From Candidatus Formimonas warabiya (GTDB lineage: Bacteria; Bacillota; Dehalobacteriia; Dehalobacteriales; Dehalobacteriaceae): DNA of 64,000 nt. Below, in pieces: positions 45,020 to 54,355 of this stretch. Position numbers and translations under genes: made by a program. The stretch's first letter is position 1, and each line of letters opens with the position of its first letter. The DNA lies in the NCBI RefSeq assembly GCF_002777255.1, contig NZ_CP017634.1, positions 1,314,903-1,378,902 of the forward strand. Direction: 5' to 3'. Under the pieces are notes generated by a model. It was not told where the DNA came from. It made no database searches and saw only the letters and a program-made list of their open reading frames with translations.

Positions 45020-46309
45020 TTATCCTCCCTTGCCCTCCTGTCCTTCCACCTTCAGATTAAATAAATTTTGAAAAATTTCCGCATACAAATGCCCCTGGTT
45101 GGTGACCCCGTACCCTTTCAGGTTCACCACCGGGTCATGCATGATATGATTGATCATAGAATTGGCCATACAGTGTACCGTCTTGATCTCCTTATCCGAA
45201 AGCTGTCCCAGGTGACGGAGCGCCTGCTCCACCTCGTGATCCCGAATGGCCTCCAATTTTCTCTTAAAAGCCTGAATCGTGGGCACCATAAAACGGGTCC
45301 CCAAATATTTGAAAAATTCCTCAATCTCTTGATCGATCAAAGCAGCCGCTTTCACCGCCGCCTGTTTTCTTTCCTCCAGGTTCCGGTCCACCACATGCCG
45401 GAGATCGTCGATATCCAGCAAGGTCACCCCCGGGATGCGGCCTACTGCCGGCTCCACATCTCTCGGCACGGCAATATCCACCATAAAAAGGCGCCGCTCT
45501 CCCCGGGAAGCCAGGATTTCCTGCACCTGACAGGATCGGATGATATATTCCTGGGCCGAGGTGGCGCTGATCACAATATCCGCCTGCCTGAGACAGCTGT
45601 CCAGCTCAGCAAAGGGAACGGCCCGGCCGGAAAACAAAGCGGCCAGTTCCTCCCCCCGGTCAAAAGAACGGTTGGCCACGGTGACGTGCACCGCCCCATG
45701 GGACACCATGTGGCGCACCGTCAGCTCGCTCATCTCTCCCGCGCCCACCACCAAAACATTCTTGCCGTTCAAATCGCCCAGCTGCTGCTTGGCCGCCTCC
45801 ACCGCCGCATAGCTGATGGACACCGCATGCCGGTCGATTTCCGTTTCCGTGCGCACCTTTTTGCCGACGGTGAGGGCCTGCTGGAAAAACATATTCAGCA
45901 CCGTATTGGTGACGCCGCAATCAAAGGCGGCCTGGTAAGCCTCCCGGACCTGGCCCAGAATCTGGGTTTCCCCCAAAACCATGGAATCCAGCCCCGCCGC
46001 CACCTTAAACAAATGCCGGACCGCCTCATAGATGGTACGGACATAAAAATAATCATCCATATCCTTGAAGGACAATCCGGAATAGGCCCGGATAAAATCC
46101 TTCACCTGGGCCAGGCCTTTCTCCGCATCCGTGGTCGCCACATAAATTTCGCTCCGGTTGCACGTAGAGAGGATCACACATCCTTCGATGCCCGCCCGGG
46201 CTTTCAATGATTGTAAAGCACCGGCCAGGCCGGGGGCAGGAAAGACGATCTTTTCCCGCACCTCCACCGGGGCCGTTTTATCATTCAATCCTACGGAAAC
46301 GATAAACAT
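45020..46309 (-). CDS. hemA: Glutamyl-tRNA reductase
   Basis: 429 residues. Reduces glutamyl-tRNA(Glu) to glutamate-1-semialdehyde, the first step of the C5 pathway. Catalytic Cys50 is in ILSTCNRSEIY, followed by GLDSMVLGETQILGQVREAY, the NADPH-binding VLVVGAGEMSELTVRHM and a C-terminal dimerisation helix. The start follows AGGAGGAT. It is the first gene of the heme operon; a polyprenyl synthase gene ends 115 bases upstream on the same strand. Confidence 0.96.
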   Translation of the reverse strand: MFIVSVGLNDKTAPVEVREKIVFPAPGLAGALQSLKARAGIEGCVILSTCNRSEIYVATTDAEKGLAQVKDFIRAYSGLSFKDMDDYFYVRTIYEAVRHLFKVAAGLDSMVLGETQILGQVREAYQAAFDCGVTNTVLNMFFQQALTVGKKVRTETEIDRHAVSISYAAVEAAKQQLGDLNGKNVLVVGAGEMSELTVRHMVSHGAVHVTVANRSFDRGEELAALFSGRAVPFAELDSCLRQADIVISATSAQEYIIRSCQVQEILASRGERRLFMVDIAVPRDVEPAVGRIPGVTLLDIDDLRHVVDRNLEERKQAAVKAAALIDQEIEEFFKYLGTRFMVPTIQAFKRKLEAIRDHEVEQALRHLGQLSDKEIKTVHCMANSMINHIMHDPVVNLKGYGVTNQGHLYAEIFQNLFNLKVEGQEGKGG

Positions 46310-46424
46310 TTTTTAAGAATCCTCCTAAAAAAAGGAACTCTCAGGCTTCATCCTGCCCAAGTTTTCTCATCTATTTTATATTCTCCGCCAATCATTGTCA
46401 ATTTCACCATTCGTCCCCTGCCCT

Positions 46425-47393
46425 TTAATATTGCCTCTCGCCGATATACTTGGCGATGCGGGCAAAGGTCTTTTTCGTTTTCACATCAGGGAGCTTTTCC
46501 AGTTCCTTCTTCGCCTTTTCCAAATACTTTTGGGAAATCTCAAAAGCGTAATCAATGGCCCCCGATTCCTTGATCAAGCGGATCGTTTCCTTGACTTCCT
46601 CTGCCGATTTATCCTGCCGGGTCACCAGTTCTCTCAAACGCTCTTTTTCCCGGGTATGCTCCAGGGCATAAATCACGGGCAGGGTAATAATCCCCTGGCG
46701 CAAGTCTCCTCCCACCGGTTTGCCCAGAACCTTCTCATTGGATACCAGGTCCAGAATATCATCGGTGATCTGAAAGGCCATGCCCAAATGATACCCGTAC
46801 CGGGTGAGCGCCCGGGTCAATCCCTCCGGCGCCCCGGTGGCCACCGCCCCCAGCTCGCAGCTGGCCGAAATCAAAAGAGCCGTTTTCCGTTTGATCCGGT
46901 AAAGATAATCCCGGAATCGCTGGTCCGCGTCAAAGGAAGCGGAGATCTGCTGAATCTCTCCCTGGCACATTTCCACGGAAACCCGGGACAGCACCCGAGA
47001 GATCCTCTGATCCTCATATTGAGAGATGAGCACCAAAGACCGGCCCAATAAAAAATCTCCCGTATGGAGAGAAATCCGGTTGCCCCATTTGGATTTCACC
47101 GTCGGCCGTCCCCGCCGGGTCACGGAAGCATCCACCACATCATCATGGACCAAACTGGCCATATGGATCACTTCCAGGGCTACCGCCAGGGGGATCAGCT
47201 TTTCCAGGTCGTAATGATAAAATTTCCCCGCCAGCAGGGCAAAAGCGGGGCGAATCCGCTTCCCCCCCGCCCGGAGCAAATGGCCGGAGGCCTTCGTCAA
47301 AACCGGTTCCTCAGCCCCAATGTATCTATTTATTTCTTTCTCCACCGTCTTCAGGTCCGAGTGGATATCTTTAAATAATGCCAGATTTTGCAA
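46425..47393 (-). CDS. Polyprenyl diphosphate synthase (heptaprenyl/octaprenyl type, component II)
   Basis: 322 residues. Both aspartate-rich motifs of long-chain trans-prenyltransferases are present: LVHDDVVDASVTRRG and QITDDILDLV, with GGKRIRPAFALL at the N-terminus and KTALLISASCELGAV between them. It makes the isoprenoid chain for menaquinone or a similar lipid. It starts at TTG 47393 after GGTGGCGGTGA. It lies between the heme operon and an O-antigen-ligase-like gene; in related genomes it often neighbours menaquinone or cytochrome genes. Confidence 0.92.
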   Translation of the reverse strand: MQNLALFKDIHSDLKTVEKEINRYIGAEEPVLTKASGHLLRAGGKRIRPAFALLAGKFYHYDLEKLIPLAVALEVIHMASLVHDDVVDASVTRRGRPTVKSKWGNRISLHTGDFLLGRSLVLISQYEDQRISRVLSRVSVEMCQGEIQQISASFDADQRFRDYLYRIKRKTALLISASCELGAVATGAPEGLTRALTRYGYHLGMAFQITDDILDLVSNEKVLGKPVGGDLRQGIITLPVIYALEHTREKERLRELVTRQDKSAEEVKETIRLIKESGAIDYAFEISQKYLEKAKKELEKLPDVKTKKTFARIAKYIGERQY

Positions 47394-47460
47394 TGCTTCA
47401 CCGCCACCCTGTACTACTCAATTTATTAAAGAATACCATTTTGCTCCGACCCTGTCTATC

Positions 47461-48930
47461 CTAAATTCTGACAGTCAATGGCGCCATGCCCCGCACCATG
47501 CCGAAAAAACAAAATAAAACCATGCTCAAAGCCTGAAAGGACAAATCATAATCAATGGCTCCATGGCTGCCCAGCATTACGGAGGCGCAAAACAGGGCCC
47601 AAACCAAAGCTCTTTTTTCCCCCTCCTGCTTTTGTCCATAGATCCGGCACACCAGATAAAAATAAAGAAGCCAGATCCCGCCGAAAATCGCCAGGCCCAC
47701 GCTCCCTGTCTCCGTCCACACCTTCAGGTAATGGTTGTGCACCTGGCCCCGGATACTGGGGTTCTCCTTGTACGCCGGATAAATCACCTCAAAAGCCCCT
47801 CCCCCCAGGCCCAAGACAGGATGATCCCTGACGATGCGCAAGGCGTCCTTCCACAAGGTAAAACGGGCCTGCACCGAGGACTGATCCAGGTCTATCTTCT
47901 GCATCCGGGCCACGATGTGCTCGGGAATCACTTTTACCGGCACAGGATAATTTTTCACCTGCAGCCCGCCGTATCCCACCACGAGGGCGAAAATAAAGAA
48001 GAACACCGGATAGACATATTTTCCCTTTTTGCCCCACCGGCTCGCCGCCTGCAGCACCGCCTGCCCCAGAAGAGCGCAGACCAAACCGAAACCCAGCCAA
48101 AGGGCTAAAGAGGACAGGTCACTCGCGCGAAAATAGGCCATGATCCGGTAGTTGGCCGCCAGGGCGGCCAAAAGAACCACCACAAAGTGGCCCGCTCCGG
48201 CCAGGCCTCTGCCTCCCGGCAATCCCAGAAAAAACAAAAACGCCACAGCCGGCAGGAGCAAAAAAGCTCCCCGGGACCCGGACGCGAAAAACACGGTCAT
48301 CAGCACATAATTCCCGGCCACGTAGAAATAGCACAGCCAGCGCCAGCCAACAAACCCTGCCGCCGGTCCCCCATCTTCAAATAAATAGATGCCCAGGATC
48401 ACCAGGGTCCCCAGAAAGGCCGCCAAAGCATTGGGATAGCCAAAAGTGGAAGAAATCCGCTCATTGACAAATCCCCCCTCCAGAGGCACCAGGCCCGCCG
48501 CCCCGGCCATACCGGTCAAAGCCACGGCCACTCCGGAAAAATAAATGGCGTTCAGCACCAAAGAGACGCCCTTTCCCTTTTGCGCCAGCTGGTAAGTGAG
48601 CCAATAAACCAGGAAATAGCTAAAAGCCTTTCCCGCTTCTTCCCGGGCCAAGGTTGTGTCTGCCGCCCAAAAAACAGCGGCCCCATAAAGGACAAAAAAG
48701 GCCAGCACCAAATAATCCAGGGGTTTCTGCAAAAAATCCTTTTCTCCGCGCCATACTTTCCCGCCCAGACTAATCAGAGACAAACCCAAAATAAAAGCCG
48801 GCGCCCGCCCCTGCTCCACCCCAAAAAACATTCTATCAACAAAAGGGGAGAGAAAAAACAGCCCGGCAAACCCCAGCATCACCACATGATCCAAGGCATT
48901 GATAATTTCTTTTCTTCTTTGATTCATCAT
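47461..48930 (-). CDS. O-antigen ligase/polymerase-like membrane protein
   Basis: 489 residues with about 11-12 hydrophobic segments. The periplasmic-loop signature of the Wzy_C/O-antigen ligase family is present: ALRIVRDHPVLGLGGGAFEVIYPAYK, then VHNHYLKVWTETGSVGLAIFGGI with the conserved His residues. Such proteins join or polymerise glycans on a lipid carrier, or attach glycans to proteins. Gram-positive homologues are mostly uncharacterised. The nearest glycan genes begin at 56 kb. Confidence 0.85.
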   Translation of the reverse strand: MMNQRRKEIINALDHVVMLGFAGLFFLSPFVDRMFFGVEQGRAPAFILGLSLISLGGKVWRGEKDFLQKPLDYLVLAFFVLYGAAVFWAADTTLAREEAGKAFSYFLVYWLTYQLAQKGKGVSLVLNAIYFSGVAVALTGMAGAAGLVPLEGGFVNERISSTFGYPNALAAFLGTLVILGIYLFEDGGPAAGFVGWRWLCYFYVAGNYVLMTVFFASGSRGAFLLLPAVAFLFFLGLPGGRGLAGAGHFVVVLLAALAANYRIMAYFRASDLSSLALWLGFGLVCALLGQAVLQAASRWGKKGKYVYPVFFFIFALVVGYGGLQVKNYPVPVKVIPEHIVARMQKIDLDQSSVQARFTLWKDALRIVRDHPVLGLGGGAFEVIYPAYKENPSIRGQVHNHYLKVWTETGSVGLAIFGGIWLLYFYLVCRIYGQKQEGEKRALVWALFCASVMLGSHGAIDYDLSFQALSMVLFCFFGMVRGMAPLTVRI

Positions 48931-49166
48931 TCACTCCACTGATCCCGATTGCGACACAACGCGTTCTCTGATGCAAATCATCGGAAAAATACTTCTGCAA
49001 TTGGATAATAAATTCCTGCCTACCTCAGCAATTTGATTATTTTTAGGTCATAGAGGGGTCTGTCTTGATCCCACGGTAATAAAATACTAACTCTTACCCT
49101 TGAATACCCTCATTACCGGCGCACTTTTGAGTGGAAATTGTCTCGTGTAGGCAGAGTATACTGAGG

Positions 49167-49955
49167 TTATACCGAATGGTATCTCTCAAAATCATCTATT
49201 ATTATTTTTAAAAACCTATCTATTCCTAAAAACAGTACTGTGTCGATACTCACCATTAAAGTAGATACAGAAGTACTTAATACACCATCATCAATATAAT
49301 CAAAAAACTTAGCTCTACCATCACAGAATAATATTATGAAAACAGTAATATAACATATCACTCTTCTCATATCTATATCAAGAGTATTACGTTTTTTCCT
49401 TCCATATACAAAATAAATCCATATATTGACTGCAATAGGTAATGTAAAAAATAAATAAAAATAAAAAACTGCTGGTAAATCTGGTATTACGGCAATCTGA
49501 AATATTACTACCAATACAATAAACATAAAATATAAGCTGTAACCTTGTTTAAATAATAATACTAATCTTTTAACACTATATAAATTCTTATACTTTTTAT
49601 ATATTGCAAAAAGCTTGTCAATTATAGACGAAAACGACTCTTCTCTATTCCGTAGAATAAAAATCAGCTCTCCAAAAATAAAGATTATAAAAACAGAAAT
49701 AATTAATACAATCATTTTTAAATTTGTATTTACTCTGAAAGAAATGTATACATTTACTACCGATAACAAAAAAAATATAATTTCAATAATATAAACTGAT
49801 CTTTTATTTTTGATATGATTACTTAAAAATGTGGCTATCATTTTAGAAAGTTCCATCATTTTGTCAATTATCTTTCCAAAAAAGATTTTCATGACAAGGG
49901 CAAGGATTGCTACTGAAAACATGTAAATAATAATTATCAATAAATATTCCGGCAT
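49167..49955 (-). CDS. AT-rich multi-spanning membrane protein, unknown
   Basis: 262 residues from ATG 49955, chosen for AAAGGA upstream; an earlier start at 50000 lacks one. Six or seven hydrophobic helices with Lys/Ile/Phe-rich composition much more AT-biased than the flanking heme genes. No family motif is recognised. It marks the start of an accessory region with toxin-antitoxin genes and may have been acquired with it. Confidence 0.6.
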   Translation of the reverse strand: MPEYLLIIIIYMFSVAILALVMKIFFGKIIDKMMELSKMIATFLSNHIKNKRSVYIIEIIFFLLSVVNVYISFRVNTNLKMIVLIISVFIIFIFGELIFILRNREESFSSIIDKLFAIYKKYKNLYSVKRLVLLFKQGYSLYFMFIVLVVIFQIAVIPDLPAVFYFYLFFTLPIAVNIWIYFVYGRKKRNTLDIDMRRVICYITVFIILFCDGRAKFFDYIDDGVLSTSVSTLMVSIDTVLFLGIDRFLKIIIDDFERYHSV

Positions 49956-50322
49956 AATTAAATATCCTTTCTTACTTTTTGATATACGTAATATTTTCAT
50001 CCAAAAAGCATGTTGTTTGCCTTGCCAATGGATTAGCAGCTATTACAATCTATATCTCCAATCTCAAGTTATACCATTTCACCTAACTGTAACGAGTAGA
50101 ATATTTTAATAAGAATATTACGCCCAAAGGCCCTTATCAGCTTCAAAGGCTTTATGACTACAAATTCTTTCAGCCATTAAGGATCTTGACTTTTTGCCTT
50201 TATATAAGTTTGTAAAAGCCAATCCGGGCCCCCCATATTTACACAAATTTACAAGTCGGATTGATTTTTTTAAAGTACTTGAATATAATAAAGTAAAGAA
50301 TGTAAAGAAAGTAGGTATGGAT

Positions 50323-50598
50323 ATGGATATTGCTAGAATTTCTTCCAAGGGGCAAATTACAATTCCGATAGAAATCCGCAAAAGACTTGGCCTTAAAGAA
50401 GGCGACAAGGTTGTTTTTATTGAAAAGGATAACAATATCATTCTATTAAATTCAAACAGGCTTGCCTTTGAAGAATTCCAAAAAGAAATGACCGGACAAG
50501 CAGAAAAAGCTGACATAAATACCGAACAAGATGTTGTTGACCTTGTGAAAAAGGTCAGACAGCAGATTTGGGAGGAGCGTTATGAGGGTAATGCTTGA
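50323..50598 (+). CDS. AbrB/SpoVT-type antitoxin
   Basis: 91 residues from ATG 50323 with GTAGG seven bases upstream. The swapped-hairpin DNA-binding domain is at the N-terminus: MDIARISSKGQITIPIEIRKRLGLKEGDKVVFIEKDNNIILLNS. The C-terminal part is acidic and should bind the toxin. Its end overlaps the PIN toxin start by 17 bases. This is a VapB-like antitoxin of the AbrB class. Confidence 0.88.
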   Translation: MDIARISSKGQITIPIEIRKRLGLKEGDKVVFIEKDNNIILLNSNRLAFEEFQKEMTGQAEKADINTEQDVVDLVKKVRQQIWEERYEGNA

Positions 50599-50983
50599 TA
50601 CTAATATTCTGATCTCAGCCGGACTATTTGGAGGCACGCATCTCTCTGAACTAACAAAGAGAATCGCTGATGAGTTCAATATTGTACTTAGCAGTCAAAT
50701 AATCGAGGAACTGCAATTGGTTGTAGCACTGAAATTTCCGAACAGAAAAGCTGCTCTTGATAGGTTTATGCGTAAATTGAGTTTTGAAATTGCCTTTACA
50801 CCAACAGAAATTGACCCAGAAATATACCCAAAAATAAGGGATAAAAAGGATTATCCGATATTGGCCTCCGCAATAATTGCAGATGTGGATGTATTTATCA
50901 CTGGCGATAAAGATTTTACTGTTATTGATATTGAGAGGCCTGAAATAATGACAATTTCGGAATTTAAGGAAAAGTACATGTAA
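50582..50983 (+). CDS. PIN-domain toxin (VapC-like ribonuclease)
   Basis: 133 residues after GGAGGAGC. The PIN active-site acids are visible: Asp in RVMLDTNILISA, Glu in SSQIIEEL, Asp in KKDYPILASAI and Asp in ITGDKDFTVI. It probably cleaves a tRNA or rRNA when free of antitoxin. It is co-translated with the upstream AbrB-type gene. Confidence 0.9.
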   Translation: MRVMLDTNILISAGLFGGTHLSELTKRIADEFNIVLSSQIIEELQLVVALKFPNRKAALDRFMRKLSFEIAFTPTEIDPEIYPKIRDKKDYPILASAIIADVDVFITGDKDFTVIDIERPEIMTISEFKEKYM

Positions 50984-51019
50984 ACACATTCTAGTTCAAG
51001 GTTCAGAAAATAATCATTG

Positions 51020-51072
51020 AGGCCAAGCTTGACTTTTAAAACTTACATAAGTTAAAAAGTCAAGCCTGACCT
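51020..51072. repeat. Palindromic hairpin repeat after PIN toxin gene
   Basis: AAGCTTGACTTTT and AAAAGTCAAGCCTG form long arms around AACTTACATAAGTT. A related hairpin is at 52718-52772, also just after a toxin gene. It could be a REP-like element or a terminator for both strands. Confidence 0.65.
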
Positions 51073-51221
51073 TGATAAATTCCAAAATACCGGCGCCCAC
51101 CGTTGCTGCTGCTCCCCCCTAAAAAAACACTGTTCAACGCTTTATGTTGCATATTTACTTCTCAAAACCCCCAAAAGTGTATCTTTTCTAACCATCCTCA
51201 GACTTAAACAACTTTACATGT

Positions 51222-51246
51222 AAAAAAAGCCCCGATAAACGAGGTT
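51222..51246 (-). terminator. Terminator of the small gene at 51262
   Basis: On the minus strand ACCTCG pairs with CGGGGC across TTTAT with some mismatch and is followed by TTTTTTT. It lies 16 bases beyond the stop codon. Confidence 0.7.
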
Positions 51247-51261
51247 TTAGTTATTATCATT

Positions 51262-51516
51262 TTATACTAAAATTCTATTTTTAGTGTCTACATTTACACT
51301 CTCTGCAATAAATTGGGCCCAATAATGCGAATCATAGTGAAATACAAATGTAGAATCTTTTTTCATAAGATTTTCAAATTTATTTATCATTTTTTCCACA
51401 TCATGAGGTTTAAAACCAAATTTCTGTTTTAAATACCCTCTGACTTCATTTATATAGTTTTCTTTAAATAATTGACTTCTTTTTTTAACTAAAACTGCTT
51501 TTTTTTGTGCCCTCAT
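51262..51516 (-). CDS. Small basic protein, 84 residues
   Basis: The start follows GGAGGTGAAATACA. The N-terminus is Lys-rich (MRAQKKAVLVKKRSQLFK) and the rest helical, with HDVEKMINKFENLMKK and FVFHYDSHYWAQFIAE. It could be a regulator or an orphan antitoxin-like protein; no family is recognised. It has its own terminator, so it is a separate transcription unit. Confidence 0.6.
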   Translation of the reverse strand: MRAQKKAVLVKKRSQLFKENYINEVRGYLKQKFGFKPHDVEKMINKFENLMKKDSTFVFHYDSHYWAQFIAESVNVDTKNRILV

Positions 51517-51944
51517 TGTATTTCACCTCCATCAAGCTTAAACATTCAATAGAGTTATTTGAATGAAAAGATAGTTGATAATTATAAGCTGACCGAAAAA
51601 TAATTTCTTCCCAGTGATTTTAATATCGATATATTTTCTACAAAGTCTCACATATTAAAATAGAGATTTATTCTACAAAACCAAGGAAATCCCTGCTAAA
51701 ATTTGTGGAAAAGGCCATGATAGGGGGAGGTTTGCCTCTTTTGTTGATGCCCCGAAAACATTGGTATCAAAATCAGGTGGCAACTCTTCATACTCCTCCC
51801 CCCAAAAAGTTAACTAAATTGTTTTATCATGTTTTTCTGTCTAATAATTTACCTAAGAATTTTTAGGTAAATTATTGTATCATCCTTTGTCCTTCCCTAG
51901 TATAATATAAAGGTAAGATGAATAACATACAGGGAGAGATCATC
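51517..51944. other. Intergenic AT-rich stretch
   Basis: 428 bases between divergent genes. No frame with a ribosome binding site is present except AGGGAGAGATC at the right end for the following antitoxin. A dyad TTTACCTAAGAATTTTTAGG... around 51850-51873 may be its operator. Confidence 0.5.
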
Positions 51945-52331
51945 ATGAAGGCAGGAAATAGTATGACCATAAATGACAATATTCTGAAATTAATTGATCG
52001 TTTGGTATCCGTTTCGGATTTTAGCAAAGGCAAAACGGCAAAAATCTTTGACGATATAAAGAAAAATCGGAGTGAGTATATCATCCTAAAAAATAATCAA
52101 CCTGCAGCAGTGCTGCTTTCCCTGGAGGAATATACTGAAATTGTCGGCAAAGCAAAAAAGATGGAAAGTTTACTTGAACGCATTGAAGAGAGCCGCCTAT
52201 TAAAAGAGGCAAAAAGGGTAGCCGAAGGATATAACCCACAAGAAGCATACTCCATTCATGATGTATTAACAGAACTTGAAATAACCGAGCAGGATATTGA
52301 TGAGCTTGAAGATACCGTGGTACTTGAGTGA
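51945..52331 (+). CDS. Phd/YefM-family antitoxin
   Basis: 128 residues from ATG 51945 after AGGGAGAG. The N-terminal half has SVSDFSKGKTAKIFDDI, EYIILKNNQPAAVLLSLEEYTEIV, the Phd/YefM fold; a longer acidic C-terminus (EITEQDIDELEDTVVLE) should neutralise the toxin. A polar helix of ~40 residues in the middle makes it longer than typical. Its stop overlaps the toxin start as TGATG. Confidence 0.86.
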   Translation: MKAGNSMTINDNILKLIDRLVSVSDFSKGKTAKIFDDIKKNRSEYIILKNNQPAAVLLSLEEYTEIVGKAKKMESLLERIEESRLLKEAKRVAEGYNPQEAYSIHDVLTELEITEQDIDELEDTVVLE

Positions 52332-52687
52332 TGTGGACAATTAAATTTTCCCAAGAAGCAAAAAAGTCAATGAAAGATTATGACAAGGCAACACAAAAAC
52401 AAATATTAGCAGGTATTAAAAAAGTAAGCAGAAATCCTTTCCCACACCCCAATGGCTATGGTAAGCCGCTTGGTCACAAAGGTGGTAATAATTTAACGGG
52501 CTTCTTTAAAATCAAGTATAGGGATCTTGGCATACGGGTTGTGTATTCATTGGTTTTGGAAGCAAGCACAATGAACATACTCATTATTTCAGAACGAGAT
52601 GACAATTACTGCTATCAAATGGCGGCAAGATTATACGAAAAATTTGGCAACAAAGTATTTGAGAATATTTTCAGTGAATTGGAATAG
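52331..52687 (+). CDS. RelE-family toxin
   Basis: 118 residues from ATG 52331; GTG 52328 is an alternative. Sequence order follows RelE/YoeB-type toxins: WTIKFSQEAKKSMKDYDKATQKQILAGIKKV, HPNGYGKPLGHKGGNNLTGFFKIKYRDLGIRVVYSL. The last ~30 residues (YCYQMAARLYEKFGN) extend the core. It is coupled to the upstream antitoxin. Confidence 0.86.
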   Translation: MWTIKFSQEAKKSMKDYDKATQKQILAGIKKVSRNPFPHPNGYGKPLGHKGGNNLTGFFKIKYRDLGIRVVYSLVLEASTMNILIISERDDNYCYQMAARLYEKFGNKVFENIFSELE

Positions 52688-52717
52688 CCGTTTGACTGTC
52701 CCTTTTTCATGTTCAGT

Positions 52718-52772
52718 AGGGTCAGGCCTGATCTTTTGACTTATTAAATGTCAAAAAGTCATGTCTGACCCC
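52718..52772. repeat. Palindromic hairpin repeat after RelE toxin gene
   Basis: GGGTCAGGCCTGAT and ATGTCTGACCC close a structure with inner TTTTGAC/GTCAAAA arms. The GTCAAGCCTGACC-like ends resemble the repeat at 51020-51072. Confidence 0.65.
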
Positions 52773-52866
52773 ACTTTTCTATTTTATAATTGCACAGAAT
52801 TAAGGTTTCGGTTGACACTCATAAAAACTTTATTTATGATTTCCTTAAATAGGGGATGTATCACAG

Positions 52867-53076
52867 TTGAGTAAAGAAGAAATGGTGCAATTTATCAAAA
52901 ATGATCCCGTTGAATGGGCAAGAATAATCATGTCACTGATATTTATCGCGGATGCCGATACTCCGGTAAGGTTATCAGGTCACGAAATGAAAGAAATTTT
53001 GGGCAATAAACTGCCCGCAGAAACGCAAGCGGTTAATAACCCGGTGGAAATCCTGGTGCAAAAGCCAAAGGGCTGA
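52867..53076 (+). CDS. Small protein, 69 residues
   Basis: TTG start with AGGGGATG upstream. Sequence begins MSKEEMVQFIKNDPVEWARIIMSLIFIAD and ends in VEILVQKPKG; one amphipathic to hydrophobic segment is present. It lies 54 bases upstream of the diguanylate cyclase gene on the same strand and may be co-transcribed. No family recognised; moderate confidence that it is translated. Confidence 0.5.
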   Translation: MSKEEMVQFIKNDPVEWARIIMSLIFIADADTPVRLSGHEMKEILGNKLPAETQAVNNPVEILVQKPKG

Positions 53077-53130
53077 ATGATGATTAGCGGCAACATATCG
53101 CAATAGATAGAAAAAGGTAAGGAAAGCGCA

Positions 53131-54261
53131 ATGAAGAATGTAAAAAATAATATAAAAAGAACCGTATCAGAATTATCTTTGGAATCAAGAATACTGATTA
53201 TTACTTCATTGGTAGGAATGCTATTTTCTTTTACTTCTGCAATAGGTAATTATCTTTTAGATGCGGGGATTGTCCCAACATTAGCTACTTTGTTTATGGG
53301 ATTACTGACACTTTACTTTTTTTATTTAGCTTACTTTAAGAAAAAATATATTTTACCGGCATATGGTGCGTTATTTTTGCTTACTTTAATCTTTATACCA
53401 CTATTATGGATATATAATGGAGGCCTGTCTAGCTCCGTTCCATTTTTCTATCTTTTTATTACCGGCTTATCTGCGATTTTGCTGAACAAGCTTAGATATA
53501 AATTAATATTGGGCATTCAAATAGTTGTATTAATCACCTTGTTAATCATTGAATTTTATTATCCGGATTTGATAATTAAATATCATTCAGAAACGGCGGT
53601 ATTTATTGATAAAGCGGTCTCTTTGGTTCTAATTAGCTTTATCATGTTCATCATGATCATTAAAATCATGAAGGAGTATCACAGGACTATTGACAAACTA
53701 AGGTTTGCTCAGGAAAAACTTAAAAAATCAAATGATGTTTTATATCAGGCTTCCATAACCGATGATTTAACAGGGTTATATAACAGGCGACATATTATTA
53801 AGTTGTTGTCAGGCCTCATAGAAAGAGACCGTCAACAAAAAGGAATATCCATTGTCATGATGGATATTGATCACTTCAAAAAAATCAACGATACATATGG
53901 ACATAAAGTAGGAGATCTGGTTCTAACCAAAATAAGCGCATCAATTAGAGAGCATTTTCGCAACACTGATTTTATCGGCAGAATAGGTGGAGAGGAATTT
54001 TTAATTCTTATGCCGGATACCAAACTTGAAGTCGCCTTTAATCGGACTGAAAATATACGGAAATACATTGAAGGTTTAAAATGGGATTATGTGCAATTGC
54101 ACGTTACTATTAGCGGGGGAGTTTACGATTTCAGTGAATATGAAAGTTGCGATACTGTTTTAAACAAGGCAGACATTGCATTGTACCAAGCAAAAAGCAG
54201 CGGCAGAAATTTAATTAAGTCGTACCATGAAAGGATTTTTCAATATACTAATTTATCATAA
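53131..54261 (+). CDS. Membrane-bound diguanylate cyclase (GGDEF)
   Basis: 376 residues after AAGGAAAGC. Residues about 15-195 form six hydrophobic helices with no named sensor motif. The GGDEF domain follows a short linker: TDDLTGLYNRRHI, MMDIDHFKKINDTYGHKVGD, and the active-site loop GRIGGEEFLIL, with an RNTD inhibitory-site motif five residues before it. It should make cyclic di-GMP and be subject to product inhibition. It is the only such enzyme in the window. Confidence 0.92.
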   Translation: MKNVKNNIKRTVSELSLESRILIITSLVGMLFSFTSAIGNYLLDAGIVPTLATLFMGLLTLYFFYLAYFKKKYILPAYGALFLLTLIFIPLLWIYNGGLSSSVPFFYLFITGLSAILLNKLRYKLILGIQIVVLITLLIIEFYYPDLIIKYHSETAVFIDKAVSLVLISFIMFIMIIKIMKEYHRTIDKLRFAQEKLKKSNDVLYQASITDDLTGLYNRRHIIKLLSGLIERDRQQKGISIVMMDIDHFKKINDTYGHKVGDLVLTKISASIREHFRNTDFIGRIGGEEFLILMPDTKLEVAFNRTENIRKYIEGLKWDYVQLHVTISGGVYDFSEYESCDTVLNKADIALYQAKSSGRNLIKSYHERIFQYTNLS

Positions 54262-54355
54262 CCGCCGGAGGAAAAGACCAATGCCGCCAAGGCCCTGTCA
54301 GGCTCAGTCGACATCTTTTTTGTCCCCTCAAGGAAGGGACCATCCTTCTTCTGGC

